Assembly: GCA_023259175.1 (NCBI GenBank)
Contig: JAHFQV010000005.1
Location: forward strand, 1-50,298
Origin: Oxalobacteraceae bacterium
Lineage (GTDB): Bacteria > Pseudomonadota > Gammaproteobacteria > Burkholderiales > Burkholderiaceae_D
Reading direction: 5' to 3'
Length of the DNA stretch: 50,298 nt
In this document: one piece after another, positions 15,620-24,976 of the stretch
Layout of the letters: every line of letters starts with the position of its first letter
Position numbering within the stretch: position 1 is the first letter of the stretch
Notes under the pieces: model-generated
The model's input: only the letters and a program-made list of their open reading frames with translations
Database searches by the model: none
Told to the model about the DNA's origin: nothing
Made by a program: the position numbers and the translations under genes

Positions 15620-17185
15620 TTAGCGTTGGCTTGCTTGCTGCAATTGTGCAATGCGGCTTTGTACCTTGCTTTGGCTAAAATTAATCGCCGTGTTTTGCGC
15701 AAGTTCGATGGCGCGTTGATAGTATTCCAGCGCCAGCTTAGTTTGTTCCAAACGGTCGAGGCTGATGGCCAAATTAAAGGCGTAATCCGCGTTATTTGAA
15801 TGATTGCTAAAGGCACGGAAAAAGCTTTGCTGCGCGTCCGACCAACGCGATTGTTGGGCATATAAATTGCCGAGTGCGAAGTGCAATGCGCCTGCTTGTG
15901 GATGTTGATTTAAAGCGGCCTTTAAACGACTTTCGCTTTGCACAGGGTCGCCTTGTTGCAAATTATTGAGCCCGGCGATGGCTTCGGCATCATTCGGATC
16001 TAGCTCTAAGAGTTTGAGGTAATAGCTTGCGGCTTGCTCGGCCTGTTTTTGGTTCAATGCAATCGCCGCCAAACCCATCAAGGCATCGTGATTTTGCGGG
16101 TCTTGCGTTAACATGCGTTGATAGCTTAACTCTGCACTTTTAAAATCTCCCGATAAAAAAGCCTGATAGGCCTGACTTAATTCAGGGGCGACAGGGCTCA
16201 CTTCATCGTGTTTGCTTATTTGGATATTTTTGTTATCGGTGTTGGGTGCGCTGCTGCCTAGATTAATCGCCAGACTGCTTGGTTTGCTGCGTGATTTGGT
16301 GTTGATGGTGGAGGCCGGCTTGCTTTCTCGCTGCGCGGTGGGTTTTGGGCTAGGTTTTGCGGCGCTAAGAACGACTGCTTTTTTGGGTGCAGCGATCGCG
16401 GTTTGGTCTTGGTTTTTATTGGTGCCAGGCGTGGTCGACGTGCTCGACGCTGTGATGGCGCTCTCAGATGCATTTTCTTTGGGCTCTAATTTGGCTATTT
16501 CTACCGGTGGCGGTGGCTCGGTGATATTGGCCTGTACTCGTGCTAGTAAACTGCTGTGATCGGTTTTTGTGCTCTGCCAATAGACATAGCCTACGCCTGG
16601 AAGTACCAGTAAAGCCAAGATGGCGATACCGATAAAGAGGCGGCGATTGCGCGTTTCTCCTGTTTGTTTTGAGGCGAAAACCGTGCGCGCTTTTTCTTGT
16701 TCGACTTGTACATTGCTTTCGGGTTTGGCGGGTTCAGTCTTAAGTACTTCGGAAAGGCTGGGCGCTGCTGTCACTGTTTTTGGCGCGAATATTTTGGGTT
16801 CTTCTAGGCGTGGTGTTTCAATTTCGGGTACCGGCTTGGCTTCTGCACGTGGTGCTACGCTTGGTATGTCTAAAGTGCTTTGGCTTGGGGGCAACTTGAG
16901 GTCTTGGGATTTATTTTCCGCCACGTTGGTGACGGGAGCTGGACTGGGCTCTTCGTTTTGTAGCGTGAGGCTCAGGCCGAGATTGCTTTGTTCGGCTTTG
17001 TTGTCGATGGCAGGCGCTGATGGGGCAAGGGTCTCAGTGGGCGTTTCGATTTTTTTCTTGGGCGTTTCAAACTGTTCTAATCCTAGTTCTTCAGGGCTGA
17101 GTTTGAGCGTCGCTTCGATGACAGCGGATTCTTGATTCTGCTTGCTTTTCTCAGCCTTTTTTAAGGCTTGCATTAACAAGCTCAT
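15620..17185 (-). CDS. MSHA biogenesis protein MshN-like, TPR protein
   Basis: A 521-residue bitopic protein starting MSLLMQALKKAEKSKQNQ, the conserved N-terminal peptide of MshN-type and related GspB-like proteins. A long acidic/proline-rich cytoplasmic linker leads to one membrane helix (about 188-210). A Ser/Thr/Lys-rich periplasmic linker follows, then five to six TPR units (about 335-515; LSQAYQAFLSGDFKSAELSY onward). It probably organises secretin and ATPase assembly. The start overlaps the secretin stop by four bases. The name is supported by the order L-N-E-G. Confidence 0.75.
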   Translation of the reverse strand: MSLLMQALKKAEKSKQNQESAVIEATLKLSPEELGLEQFETPKKKIETPTETLAPSAPAIDNKAEQSNLGLSLTLQNEEPSPAPVTNVAENKSQDLKLPPSQSTLDIPSVAPRAEAKPVPEIETPRLEEPKIFAPKTVTAAPSLSEVLKTEPAKPESNVQVEQEKARTVFASKQTGETRNRRLFIGIAILALLVLPGVGYVYWQSTKTDHSSLLARVQANITEPPPPVEIAKLEPKENASESAITASSTSTTPGTNKNQDQTAIAAPKKAVVLSAAKPSPKPTAQRESKPASTINTKSRSKPSSLAINLGSSAPNTDNKNIQISKHDEVSPVAPELSQAYQAFLSGDFKSAELSYQRMLTQDPQNHDALMGLAAIALNQKQAEQAASYYLKLLELDPNDAEAIAGLNNLQQGDPVQSESRLKAALNQHPQAGALHFALGNLYAQQSRWSDAQQSFFRAFSNHSNNADYAFNLAISLDRLEQTKLALEYYQRAIELAQNTAINFSQSKVQSRIAQLQQASQR

Positions 17186-18936
17186 GGAAGCGTCGCTTTC
17201 TGTTTTGCGCCCTCGGTTTTGGCCGGCGGCGGTTCGGAATAGGGTTCTTTGTTTAGCGGTGCGTCGTTGGGAAGCAAATAGCGATAATTTTTATAGTCGC
17301 CATTAATGCTGGCATCTTTCACGACTAAGGGACGCATGAAAATAACCAGTTCAGACTTGGTCATGGTTTCGTTGCGATAACTCAGGGCATTGCCAATTAA
17401 AGGTATTTTGCCCGCACCCGGGAGTTCGTCTTTGAGATTATTGCTGGAGTCTTGCATCAGGCCGCCCATGACGGCAATTTGCCCGCTACTGACTTTGAGT
17501 ATCGATTCCATTTCCCGCGTTTGTATGACGGGAACGCTACTGACGACAGGCGTAGCCGCTTGCGCTAAGGCGGGATTGGGGTCTTGCACATAGCCGATGA
17601 TGCGGGAAATACTTGGCCTGACATTGATCGTGACTTCTTCGCTTTCAGAAATTTGCGGGGTCACGCTCATGACGAAACCGACCGGCACCGTGTTTAAACT
17701 CGATGTGTAAGTGGTGAGCGCGGCACTACCCGCTGTGCCTTGTTGGGTGGTGGCGGTGATGGTGAAATAGACGCGGTTATCGACTACTTTGAGCAGCGCG
17801 GTTTGATTATTGAGCACACTGATTTTGGGGCTCGATAACACTTTCACTTTACCAAAACTTTCCAGTAGTTGAATCGTGGTTGAGATATTGCCTAAGGCGG
17901 TAAGTGGCTTTAAAAAATTAAAATTGAAAATGCCCTGACTGGCGTTGGGATTGATACCCGAAGGTAGGACTGCGCCGTTGCTTTGTCCAAAGCTGATATT
18001 GGGTCCTTCGTTTGCACTGGTGCGTAACGAGGACCAATTGATCCCTTGTTGATATTGATCGTTGAGCTGGACTTCGACTACCGTCGCCTCGATTAAGACT
18101 TGGCGTTTGGCGCTGGACATGACGAGGTCAAGGAACTCTTGAATTTTTTCATGTTGGCGTGCGGTGGCGCGTACTGCGATTAAGCCGGTTTCAGGATTTG
18201 CGATTACCGATGCAGCCTCTCGGTAACTAGGCGGACGTGGGGCTTGATTGGTGTCGGCATTTGCCTTGGTTCCGGTCGCGTTTGTAGTGATCGCGCTGCT
18301 TGCTTGCCCACCGTCGGGGAGTTGTTTATCGGTCTCGCGTAGGGTGTCTTTGATGTTTTCGATGAGGGTGGCCCAAAAGCGATTATTCGACAAATTCGAT
18401 ACTTGGGTCGTTGAATTATTATTGCCGCCATCACCACCACTACCGCTACCGCCAGTGGTCGAAATTTGAGTTGCAATACTCACGGTGCTACTGGTATCGC
18501 GAGAGACATTCACGTAGTCGATTTTGTAGTTGCGTAAGAAGGGAACATCGGGCATGACCACGAGATTGCTGCCGTTTAATTCAAATCGCATGTCGACTTG
18601 TTTGCTAATCCGTGACAGCAGTTGCGGCAAGCTTTGGTTGAGCGCATTTAAGGTGATTTCGCCCTCGATGCCGGGATGAATGTCGACATTGATTTTGGCA
18701 TCCCGTGCCAAGGCAAAAAGCAGTGATTGCACCGGCACTTTATATACCGTGACGCTATAGGTTTCGACTTTATTCGCGGGCTTGGGTGGACTTAAGGTGA
18801 TGCTTTGTTTCACCGTTTCTGGAATATTATCGCGAGTGACAGCGCTGTTTTGTAAATGCCCAGACGAGGGCGCAATGGCTTGTGTGCCACAGCCCATCAA
18901 CAAACAACAACAGCAGGTTTGTGCGATTTTTTTCAT
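17182..18936 (-). CDS. mshL: MSHA outer-membrane secretin MshL
   Basis: A 584-residue lipoprotein. Its signal peptide ends in lipobox LMGC with extra cysteines before it (TCCCC). A secretin/TonB short N-terminal (STN) domain follows at about 70-130 (LLFALARDAKINVDIHPGIEG). An N1-type domain is broken by a Gly/Ser/Asn-rich loop at about 170-185. The C-terminal secretin domain (about 280-540) has VLIEATVVEVQL and the late signature VPVIQTREMESILKVSSGQ. It forms the outer-membrane channel for the pilus. It lies directly between the MshM-like ATPase and mshN. Confidence 0.87.
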   Translation of the reverse strand: MKKIAQTCCCCLLMGCGTQAIAPSSGHLQNSAVTRDNIPETVKQSITLSPPKPANKVETYSVTVYKVPVQSLLFALARDAKINVDIHPGIEGEITLNALNQSLPQLLSRISKQVDMRFELNGSNLVVMPDVPFLRNYKIDYVNVSRDTSSTVSIATQISTTGGSGSGGDGGNNNSTTQVSNLSNNRFWATLIENIKDTLRETDKQLPDGGQASSAITTNATGTKANADTNQAPRPPSYREAASVIANPETGLIAVRATARQHEKIQEFLDLVMSSAKRQVLIEATVVEVQLNDQYQQGINWSSLRTSANEGPNISFGQSNGAVLPSGINPNASQGIFNFNFLKPLTALGNISTTIQLLESFGKVKVLSSPKISVLNNQTALLKVVDNRVYFTITATTQQGTAGSAALTTYTSSLNTVPVGFVMSVTPQISESEEVTINVRPSISRIIGYVQDPNPALAQAATPVVSSVPVIQTREMESILKVSSGQIAVMGGLMQDSSNNLKDELPGAGKIPLIGNALSYRNETMTKSELVIFMRPLVVKDASINGDYKNYRYLLPNDAPLNKEPYSEPPPAKTEGAKQKATLP

Positions 18937-18942
18937 AGCGAT

Positions 18943-20448
18943 TTACCATAGTTGTGCACTGAGTACACGCTGCATTTCAGCTTTGAGCCCTTCTATCGTT
19001 CTTAATTGCGTATTTTGATTATTGTTCGCTTCGATTTCTTTATGCCTTTTCCAGGCTTTTTCACGCGTATCGAAACTGGAGTAGAGAATGCCCAGATGAG
19101 GTTTATCGCCGATCCGGGTTGGATACAAATACAAATGATCGAGGTCGAGTTGCTGGCTGGCTTTTTTAAGTTCCTGTTCGATTTTGATAGGATTGTCGAG
19201 ACTGACTACGGTCAGTTGTAATGAGTAAAAATTGTCCGGAGTTTGATTGAGCCATTCTTTTGAGGGCGCTAATCTTTGTTGTATCAGCGGCAGCGTGCTA
19301 CTGCTTTCTTCAAGCGCGGGTGGAGCGCTGAGCGCTGGGCTTGGGGTTAACTGAATTTCGGTTTCGGGTGTGGAGGAAACGCTACTTGCTTCGATGGGTT
19401 TGGGGCTGCTCGATTCATTAGTGCTGGCTGCTTGAATGTTTTTATTTGATGCGGGTGGTTCAGCTTCGATTAAACGCGTCGCTTGATTGGCACTGATGTG
19501 TTCGGCCAAGGGTAGCGGCTGAGCTGGCACTAGTTGGGCAGCTTGGCGCAATTGAAGCCAGCCCAGCGCAGCAGCAAGTGTAATGGTGCTCAGGGCTAGC
19601 GTCAGAAGTGCCCAATCTTTTTTCTGCAGACTTCTTTTGGGGGGCGTAAATTCACTGTCTAAAATCGCCGCCTTGATATGTTTGGCTTCGATTGCATGCG
19701 TGTTTTCTGAGAAGGCCGCTAATAGGGCTTTGTCCGCTAAAATATTTACTCGCCTAACGATACCTTCGGATACTTCGGCGAGTAATTTGATGGCGCGTCG
19801 GGTAAATAAATCAGGACCATGATAGCCCGCTGCGCGCATCCGAAACATTAGAAACTCGGGTATCAATGATGAGCTTAAGGGCGGTACTTTGAAGCTGTGT
19901 GTGATGCGCTCTTTGAGTTGACGCATGCGCGGCAGATTCAAATTTTCGTTGAGTTCAGGCTGACCGAATAAGACGATTTGCAATAGTTTATGGCGAGCCG
20001 TTTCGAGATTGGAAAAGAGACGGATTTCTTCTAGCGTTTCAAGCGGCATGGCTTGCGCTTCTTCCACCAGCAAAACAACTTGCCTTCCTTCAATATGTTT
20101 GCCAATCAAGTCGTGATGAAGTAGTCGTATGACTTCGTCTGGGCGTTTGCCACCTGTGGCAATTCCGAGTTCGCCCGCGATGGTGTACATGACTTCTTCA
20201 CGGCTTAAACTGGGATTGACTAGATAGATGACTTCGACCGAGTCGGGCATCATGTTTTCTAACATGCGACAGAGCATGGTCTTGCCACTGCCCACTTCGC
20301 CGGTGACTTTAATAATGCCCTCACCATGCGTGACTGCATAGATCAAAGCCTGCAAAATATCCCCCCGCTTATTTCCCGAATAAAAAAATGCGGGATTTGG
20401 CGTGATGCTGAACGGCGATTGATTCAAGCCAAAATGGGAATGGTACAT
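18943..20448 (-). CDS. mshM: MSHA biogenesis ATPase MshM-like (ExeA/GspA family) with SPOR-like tail
   Basis: A 501-residue protein starting MYHSHFGLNQSPFSITPNP, the typical start of ExeA/MshM AAA ATPases. Walker A is GEVGSGKT (about 50-57) and Walker B is VVLLVEEAQ, with sensor motif VLFGQPEL. A membrane helix follows at about 280-300. The periplasmic linker is Ser/Pro-rich, and a C-terminal SPOR-like fold (about 405-490; FYSLQLTVVS to ILYSSF) should bind denuded peptidoglycan. ExeA-type proteins open the cell wall for secretin assembly. It is the first gene of the operon, whose promoter must lie in 20449-20732; a TATAAT-like -10 on the minus strand is at 20478-20483. Confidence 0.85.
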   Translation of the reverse strand: MYHSHFGLNQSPFSITPNPAFFYSGNKRGDILQALIYAVTHGEGIIKVTGEVGSGKTMLCRMLENMMPDSVEVIYLVNPSLSREEVMYTIAGELGIATGGKRPDEVIRLLHHDLIGKHIEGRQVVLLVEEAQAMPLETLEEIRLFSNLETARHKLLQIVLFGQPELNENLNLPRMRQLKERITHSFKVPPLSSSLIPEFLMFRMRAAGYHGPDLFTRRAIKLLAEVSEGIVRRVNILADKALLAAFSENTHAIEAKHIKAAILDSEFTPPKRSLQKKDWALLTLALSTITLAAALGWLQLRQAAQLVPAQPLPLAEHISANQATRLIEAEPPASNKNIQAASTNESSSPKPIEASSVSSTPETEIQLTPSPALSAPPALEESSSTLPLIQQRLAPSKEWLNQTPDNFYSLQLTVVSLDNPIKIEQELKKASQQLDLDHLYLYPTRIGDKPHLGILYSSFDTREKAWKRHKEIEANNNQNTQLRTIEGLKAEMQRVLSAQLW

Positions 20449-20477
20449 AGGCTTTGAGGTCTGTTGTCCAAGTCTTG

Positions 20478-20483
20478 ATTATA
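20478..20483 (-). promoter_or_regulatory. Possible -10 element for the MSHA-like operon
   Basis: Read on the minus strand the hexamer is TATAAT, about 30 bases upstream of the mshM ATG. I see no good -35 at 16-18 bases, so only the -10 is proposed. The 284-bp divergent region also holds the upstream DNA of the repeat lipoprotein; no riboswitch was recognised in it. Confidence 0.25.
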
Positions 20484-20732
20484 AGCACATCTTTTGTCTT
20501 ATATCGTTTGTGTCAGGCCGAAACTGAGGCTTTAGCAACACAATATTATTTCTTTAGTGAAATTTCCCACAAAAAACGAAGTTAGGCGTAAATTCATGCA
20601 AAATAGATGTTCTGCTGTCTATATTGGTGCATTTTTATCCAAAAGTTCATTTTGCGGTGAAATGCATGCAACTAGATCTGCACAATGATTGAGCAATTTC
20701 GGTGATTGACGGCAATTCTCTGAGGAGTTGAC

Positions 20733-23462
20733 ATGCTGAGTCTCTACGATCATTTTTTAGCCGGATTTCGTGCAAGTAAGCTTATTTTTTTAGTCGCTTG
20801 TGTACTGATATTAAATGCCTGTGGTGGCGGTGCTGGCAGCGTGGGTATCCCGACTGGCAAAGCGTTTTTTAGTAGCGCACCGACCAGCCTTAACATGGCA
20901 GCCACGACTACTGTGAGCTACACCTTAGGCGGTGGTACAGCACCTTACCAAGCCAGTTCGAGTAACACCAATGTGCTGAAAGTTGAAGTTAAAGGAAGCA
21001 GCTTTAGCTTGCAAAGTATGGTGGCAGGGACGGCACAAATTACGCTGTCCGATGCGGCGGGAGCGCAACTGACTTTAAGTGTGACGGTCGATCCAGGATC
21101 GACCCCGGTCAATTTATTTGTCACTGCTCCGCCGAATTTATCTTTAGCGGTCGGTAAAACCAATGCCTTTGTGATTGGCGGTGGTAAGCCCAGCTATCTC
21201 GCCACGAGTAGTAATACCGCGGTTGCAGTGGTCGGTATGAATGGCAATAGTTTTTTTATTTCAGGCTTGGCGGCAGGCTCCGCACAAATCGCAATTTTTG
21301 ATAGTCAGGGCGACTCCACTTCGGTCAATGTGAGCGTGGGTACCGGCGGCTCGAATTTGGACTTATACATCGCTGCCGCAGCATCGATTACATCGGCGGT
21401 GGGCGAAGTCAATAATTTTGCCGTCGGCGGTGGCACCGCGCCGTATATTGTCAGTAGCAGTAACCTTGGGGTCGCGACGGCCAGTATTCTATCCAATACT
21501 TTGAAAGTCACTTCACTGGCCAAAGGATCGGCCTTGGTGAGCTTATTTGATGCCAACGGAAAATCAGTGAGCTTAACTGTTGACGTTTCCAACGGCGGCG
21601 TGGCGACTGCGCTTTTTGTTGCCGCACCTAGCGCAGTGAGCTTGGGTGTGGGGGTTAAAAATAGTTTTGCTGTCGGTGGCGGTGTCGCACCGTATAGCGT
21701 CACCAGTAGCAATATTGCGGTGGCAAGTGGGACTTTGTTGAACGGGCTGTTAACGATTACCGGCCTCAGTTCGGGTAGCGCTCAGATCTTGGTGTTTGAT
21801 GCGCTCGGAAGTTCGGTACCGATCACACTTACTGTCGGCATTGGCAGTACCAGTATTCCGTTTTATACCACGGCGGGAAGTACGGTTAGCATGCCGGTGG
21901 CAGGTAGTGGCAGTTATAAAGTTGGCGGTGGTACGCCACCCTATGCCGCCACCAGTAGTAATTCGGCGATAGCGCAGCTTAGTTTGAGCGATACCAATTT
22001 AACCGTAACAGGTCTTGTCGCCGGAAGCGCACAGATTTCTGTTTTTGACGCTACGGGTACTTCCTTAAGTTTTAATGTCACCGTCAATGGTAGTGGTAGC
22101 ACGCTCAGTTTATACACCACCGCAGGAAGTTCACTGACACTGCCTTTGAGTACCACACAAACTTATTTGGTGGGAGGTGGCACTGCGCCCTATGTGGTCA
22201 CCAGTAACCATGTCGGTGTTGTGACCGCGACATTGACAGGAACAAGTTTAAGTTTGAGTAGTGTGGGTGCAGGCAATGCGCAGGTGAGTATTTTTGATGC
22301 GACGGGCGCATCAATTGGATTTAGCGTGACAGTTAATGCCGCCACGGGAACGCCACCGCTCTACACCAGCGCCGGTACTGCTGTCACGCCACCGCTCGCT
22401 TCTATCCAATCGTATTTGGTCGGTGGCGGTGTCGCGCCCTATGTGGCAAGTAGCAGTAATACGGGGGTCGTGACCGTGGGCTTGGTGGGCAGCTTTATTA
22501 GTATTAATGCGGTCGGCGCAGGTTCTGCGCTGGTTTCGATTTTTGATGCAACCGGAACCTCGGTCAGCTTCACCGTGACGATAGCCTCGAGTGGTAGCGT
22601 CACCCCGTTTTATACCAGCGCCAGTAGCTCACTCAATCTGCTCACCGGTAGCACCAGCACTTATACTTTGGGTGGCGGGACACCACCTTACATTACCTCC
22701 AGTAGTAGTCCTTCCACCGTGACTGCGAGTATTTCAGGTAGTGTGCTTAGCATCACGGGTGTGAGTGCGGGGACGGCGCAAGTGACGGTGTTAGATGCCA
22801 GCGGCTCGGCGATTACGCTTTCGGTGAGTGCGTCGCAAAGTGGCACCTCACCACTGAGTATTCAGCCTGATGGGGCAACGGGTAATGTTGGCGACGGCCT
22901 GAGATTTTTAGTGAGCGCCGGTACGCCACCCTATGCTGTGACGGCGGCCAATACCAATATCACGACGGTTTCGCCCGCCTCAGTGGCGACGAATGGGGGG
23001 AATTTTATTGCGACTTTGATTAATGCGGGAACCACGACGGTGACGATAGTCGATGCGCTGGGACAGAGTAAATCCTTGAATATCACCGCAAGTTTGCTCA
23101 GTACTTCGCTACGATTATCGCCGAGCGCTTTACTCGTGGGTGAGGACAGTACAACGTCGATTGCGCTCAATATTTATGGCGGCACCGCACCTTATCGTGC
23201 TTTTACCAGCGACCAAACGTTATCTTCAGTGAGTACCGCAGGGGCGGTGCTGACGATTGCCGTCGGTAGTACTACCAATCGCTGTATCAATCCGATTGAC
23301 TCTAGCGGCGTGCGCGTGCCTTTTGGCACTTTTGATGTGACTATTACGGTGCTCGATAGTTTAGGCGCGTCCGCAACTACGGTGATGACGATTAAGGATA
23401 ATGGTTTGGGTACCGGCGTTGTAGTAACTCAGCCTTCGCCCTTTGCGGCACCTTGCGGTTAG
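20733..23462 (+). CDS. Surface lipoprotein of ten Ig-like repeats
   Basis: A 909-residue protein with a signal peptide ending in lipobox LNAC (Cys30), then Gly-rich residues and ten consecutive units of 82-84 residues from about residue 43 to 880. Each unit has the pattern VGGGTAPY-x(3)-SSN-x-VA, then (I/V)TGL-x-AGSAQ-(I/V)-x-(I/V)FDA-x-G-x-S-(V/L). This fits a bacterial Ig-like beta sandwich. The last two units are diverged, and the final one has two cysteines. A strong site (GAGGAG) lies 6 bases upstream of the ATG. It is divergent from the pilus operon, which suggests a surface adhesin or pilus-associated factor. No named family is claimed beyond Ig-like. Confidence 0.85.
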   Translation: MLSLYDHFLAGFRASKLIFLVACVLILNACGGGAGSVGIPTGKAFFSSAPTSLNMAATTTVSYTLGGGTAPYQASSSNTNVLKVEVKGSSFSLQSMVAGTAQITLSDAAGAQLTLSVTVDPGSTPVNLFVTAPPNLSLAVGKTNAFVIGGGKPSYLATSSNTAVAVVGMNGNSFFISGLAAGSAQIAIFDSQGDSTSVNVSVGTGGSNLDLYIAAAASITSAVGEVNNFAVGGGTAPYIVSSSNLGVATASILSNTLKVTSLAKGSALVSLFDANGKSVSLTVDVSNGGVATALFVAAPSAVSLGVGVKNSFAVGGGVAPYSVTSSNIAVASGTLLNGLLTITGLSSGSAQILVFDALGSSVPITLTVGIGSTSIPFYTTAGSTVSMPVAGSGSYKVGGGTPPYAATSSNSAIAQLSLSDTNLTVTGLVAGSAQISVFDATGTSLSFNVTVNGSGSTLSLYTTAGSSLTLPLSTTQTYLVGGGTAPYVVTSNHVGVVTATLTGTSLSLSSVGAGNAQVSIFDATGASIGFSVTVNAATGTPPLYTSAGTAVTPPLASIQSYLVGGGVAPYVASSSNTGVVTVGLVGSFISINAVGAGSALVSIFDATGTSVSFTVTIASSGSVTPFYTSASSSLNLLTGSTSTYTLGGGTPPYITSSSSPSTVTASISGSVLSITGVSAGTAQVTVLDASGSAITLSVSASQSGTSPLSIQPDGATGNVGDGLRFLVSAGTPPYAVTAANTNITTVSPASVATNGGNFIATLINAGTTTVTIVDALGQSKSLNITASLLSTSLRLSPSALLVGEDSTTSIALNIYGGTAPYRAFTSDQTLSSVSTAGAVLTIAVGSTTNRCINPIDSSGVRVPFGTFDVTITVLDSLGASATTVMTIKDNGLGTGVVVTQPSPFAAPCG
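20859..23440 (+). repeat. Tandem 249-bp coding repeats
   Basis: Ten in-frame units, most of 249 bp (83 codons), encode the Ig-like domains. Protein identity between neighbouring units is high in the core motif, while DNA identity is only partial, so the duplications are not recent. Units 5-8, which share the (P/S)(L/F)YT(T/S)A opening, are the most alike. Such arrays can change copy number by recombination. Confidence 0.8.
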
Positions 23463-23510
23463 GGGCGAAGTGAGTGGCGAAAGCCCGGATACAATTGGAC
23501 GCATAGAAAT

Positions 23511-23798
23511 TTACTCTGCGTTTTTGTCGCTGTCAGTCGGTGCGGGTAAACGCAAGAGGGCTGTTTTTTCCTTGGGTTTGACGAAAGCTTTCACGCCGAT
23601 GACGGCGAGAATAAAGATTTTAGTCGCGGTATGAAGGCAGAGGAAGGATCCGACGATCATCGCTAACAAACAGATTAATAATAAATGCGACCAAGATTTT
23701 TCTAAAGTCCATTCTTCAAAGCGAGCCCAGAATAAATTGGCGGCTTCTGCGCTGTCGGAAAAAAATTTTAATACAGAGTTTTCGTGTGTGGATTTCAT
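23511..23798 (-). CDS. Small two-helix membrane protein, unrecognised
   Basis: A 95-residue protein with a hydrophilic N-terminus rich in aromatic and acidic residues (ANLFWARFEEW), two membrane helices (about 38-56 and 58-75) and a basic then acidic tail. AGGAG lies 6 bases upstream of the ATG, which supports a real gene. It stands alone on the minus strand between the repeat lipoprotein and a plus-strand lipoprotein gene. I do not recognise the family. Confidence 0.65.
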   Translation of the reverse strand: MKSTHENSVLKFFSDSAEAANLFWARFEEWTLEKSWSHLLLICLLAMIVGSFLCLHTATKIFILAVIGVKAFVKPKEKTALLRLPAPTDSDKNAE

Positions 23799-24040
23799 GT
23801 TTAGCTCCTAGTTAGATGGATCGATGATCTCGTAAGTGACGCTTGCTTGAATTAAATCCTGCTTACTTGGAAACAGCTTAACAAGTGACTTGGCATAGCG
23901 CGAGGGCGATGCGATTAATTGCCCTTTTCCGTGCTTAGACGGTGATTTTATTGGATGAATGGCGTAACCGACGGGCGTTCGATTCGGAAAATTGGCTTAA
24001 TTGACCTACAATGTCGGTTTTTCGCTGGCGCTTCTGGGAC

Positions 24041-24607
24041 ATGTTAAATTCAAAAATAAAATTGCTTCGTTCACAGCTGGCAGCGCGTCATGCCCTCTTC
24101 CTATGCGGAATGATGGTGTTCTTGGCGGCATGCAGCCCACGTTTTGATTGGCGTGAAGTACACAACCTAGAAGGGCATTTTGCGATACTTTTCCCTGCTA
24201 AGCCAGTGAGTCATAGCAAGGAGATACACTTAGGTGAGCAGAAATTCAAGATGAGCATGCAAGCTGCCGATGTAGAAGCTATCTATTTTGCGGTCGCATA
24301 TGTCGATGTGCAAAGTGCGGGCTTAGCGCCGGAAGTTGTGGCAAGCGAACAAGACAAAGTGCTAGCAGCGATGAAACTGGGTATGCTCAACAACATTCAC
24401 GGGCAATGGCAAGCGCAGCTACCCGCCTTTGTACCGAAACAAGTTGTCATGGCACGCGGGCAGTTGGAAAATGGACGAAAGCTTCTTTTGTTTGCGCGAT
24501 TTATTCAGCATCAAGATCAAGTGGTACAAGTGGTGATGCTGGGCGAAGAAGCGCGTATGAAACCGGAAATTGTCGAGATGTTTTTTACTTCATTTCAACT
24601 CAAATAG
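24041..24607 (+). CDS. Putative lipoprotein, unrecognised
   Basis: About 188 residues from the ATG at 24041; an in-frame ATG at 24011 would add ten. The signal peptide has a hydrophobic core ALFLCGMMVFLAAC, with lipobox LAAC followed by SPRFDWRE. The mature part is a compact alpha/beta domain. The element EGHFAILFPAKPVSHSKEIHLG resembles that of small envelope proteins encoded beside DUF1840 genes in Burkholderiales. It ends 11 bases before the DUF1840 gene and is probably co-transcribed with it. Its function is unknown. Confidence 0.72.
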   Translation: MLNSKIKLLRSQLAARHALFLCGMMVFLAACSPRFDWREVHNLEGHFAILFPAKPVSHSKEIHLGEQKFKMSMQAADVEAIYFAVAYVDVQSAGLAPEVVASEQDKVLAAMKLGMLNNIHGQWQAQLPAFVPKQVVMARGQLENGRKLLLFARFIQHQDQVVQVVMLGEEARMKPEIVEMFFTSFQLK

Positions 24608-24618
24608 ATGATTCTTTT

Positions 24619-24975
24619 ATGCCTGTATTGCTGACATTTCGATCAAAAGCGAGCGCCCAAATTTGCATGTATAAGACCCATATTGCGCCAGTACTAGCGC
24701 AATTTGGAAAGAGTACGGACCGCGGGGTGATTACTGCCGACGAATTGGAAAACGCGATTGCGCAGTTAGAAAAGCTAATGGAACAACATCGTCAAGCCGA
24801 TCAAATGCTGAAGCAGGAAAATTTTGAAATCGACATTGAAGCGGTTGAAAATGAAACAGATAGCGCGCAAAAGTCGATCACGCCTAGCGTCCCATTTGCA
24901 ACACGTATGTATCCTTTTATGAGCATGCTAAAACAAGCGCAAAATGCACATGCTGACATCGTTTGGGGTATCTAA
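24619..24975 (+). CDS. DUF1840 family protein
   Basis: A 118-residue cytoplasmic protein starting MPVLLTFRSKASAQICMYK and ending near MSMLKQAQNAHADIVWGI. Both ends are typical of DUF1840, a family found in Betaproteobacteria. The middle is acidic and helical (TADELENAIAQLEKLMEQH). No catalytic motif is visible and no function is known. The stop is followed by the hydrolase ATG after a single base, so the two are coupled. Confidence 0.82.
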   Translation: MPVLLTFRSKASAQICMYKTHIAPVLAQFGKSTDRGVITADELENAIAQLEKLMEQHRQADQMLKQENFEIDIEAVENETDSAQKSITPSVPFATRMYPFMSMLKQAQNAHADIVWGI

Positions 24976-24976
24976 A

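Noticed and set aside
20449-20732. Cyclic-di-GMP riboswitch upstream of the MSHA operon
   Set aside because: The expected conserved core was not found on either strand; only short inverted repeats are present.
21305-21712. Minus-strand frame of 135 codons within the Ig-like repeats
   Set aside because: It mirrors the repeat coding sequence and appears only because the repeats lack stops on that strand.
20859-23440. CRISPR-like regular repetition
   Set aside because: The units are long, in-frame and code for protein domains, with no short identical repeats or spacers.
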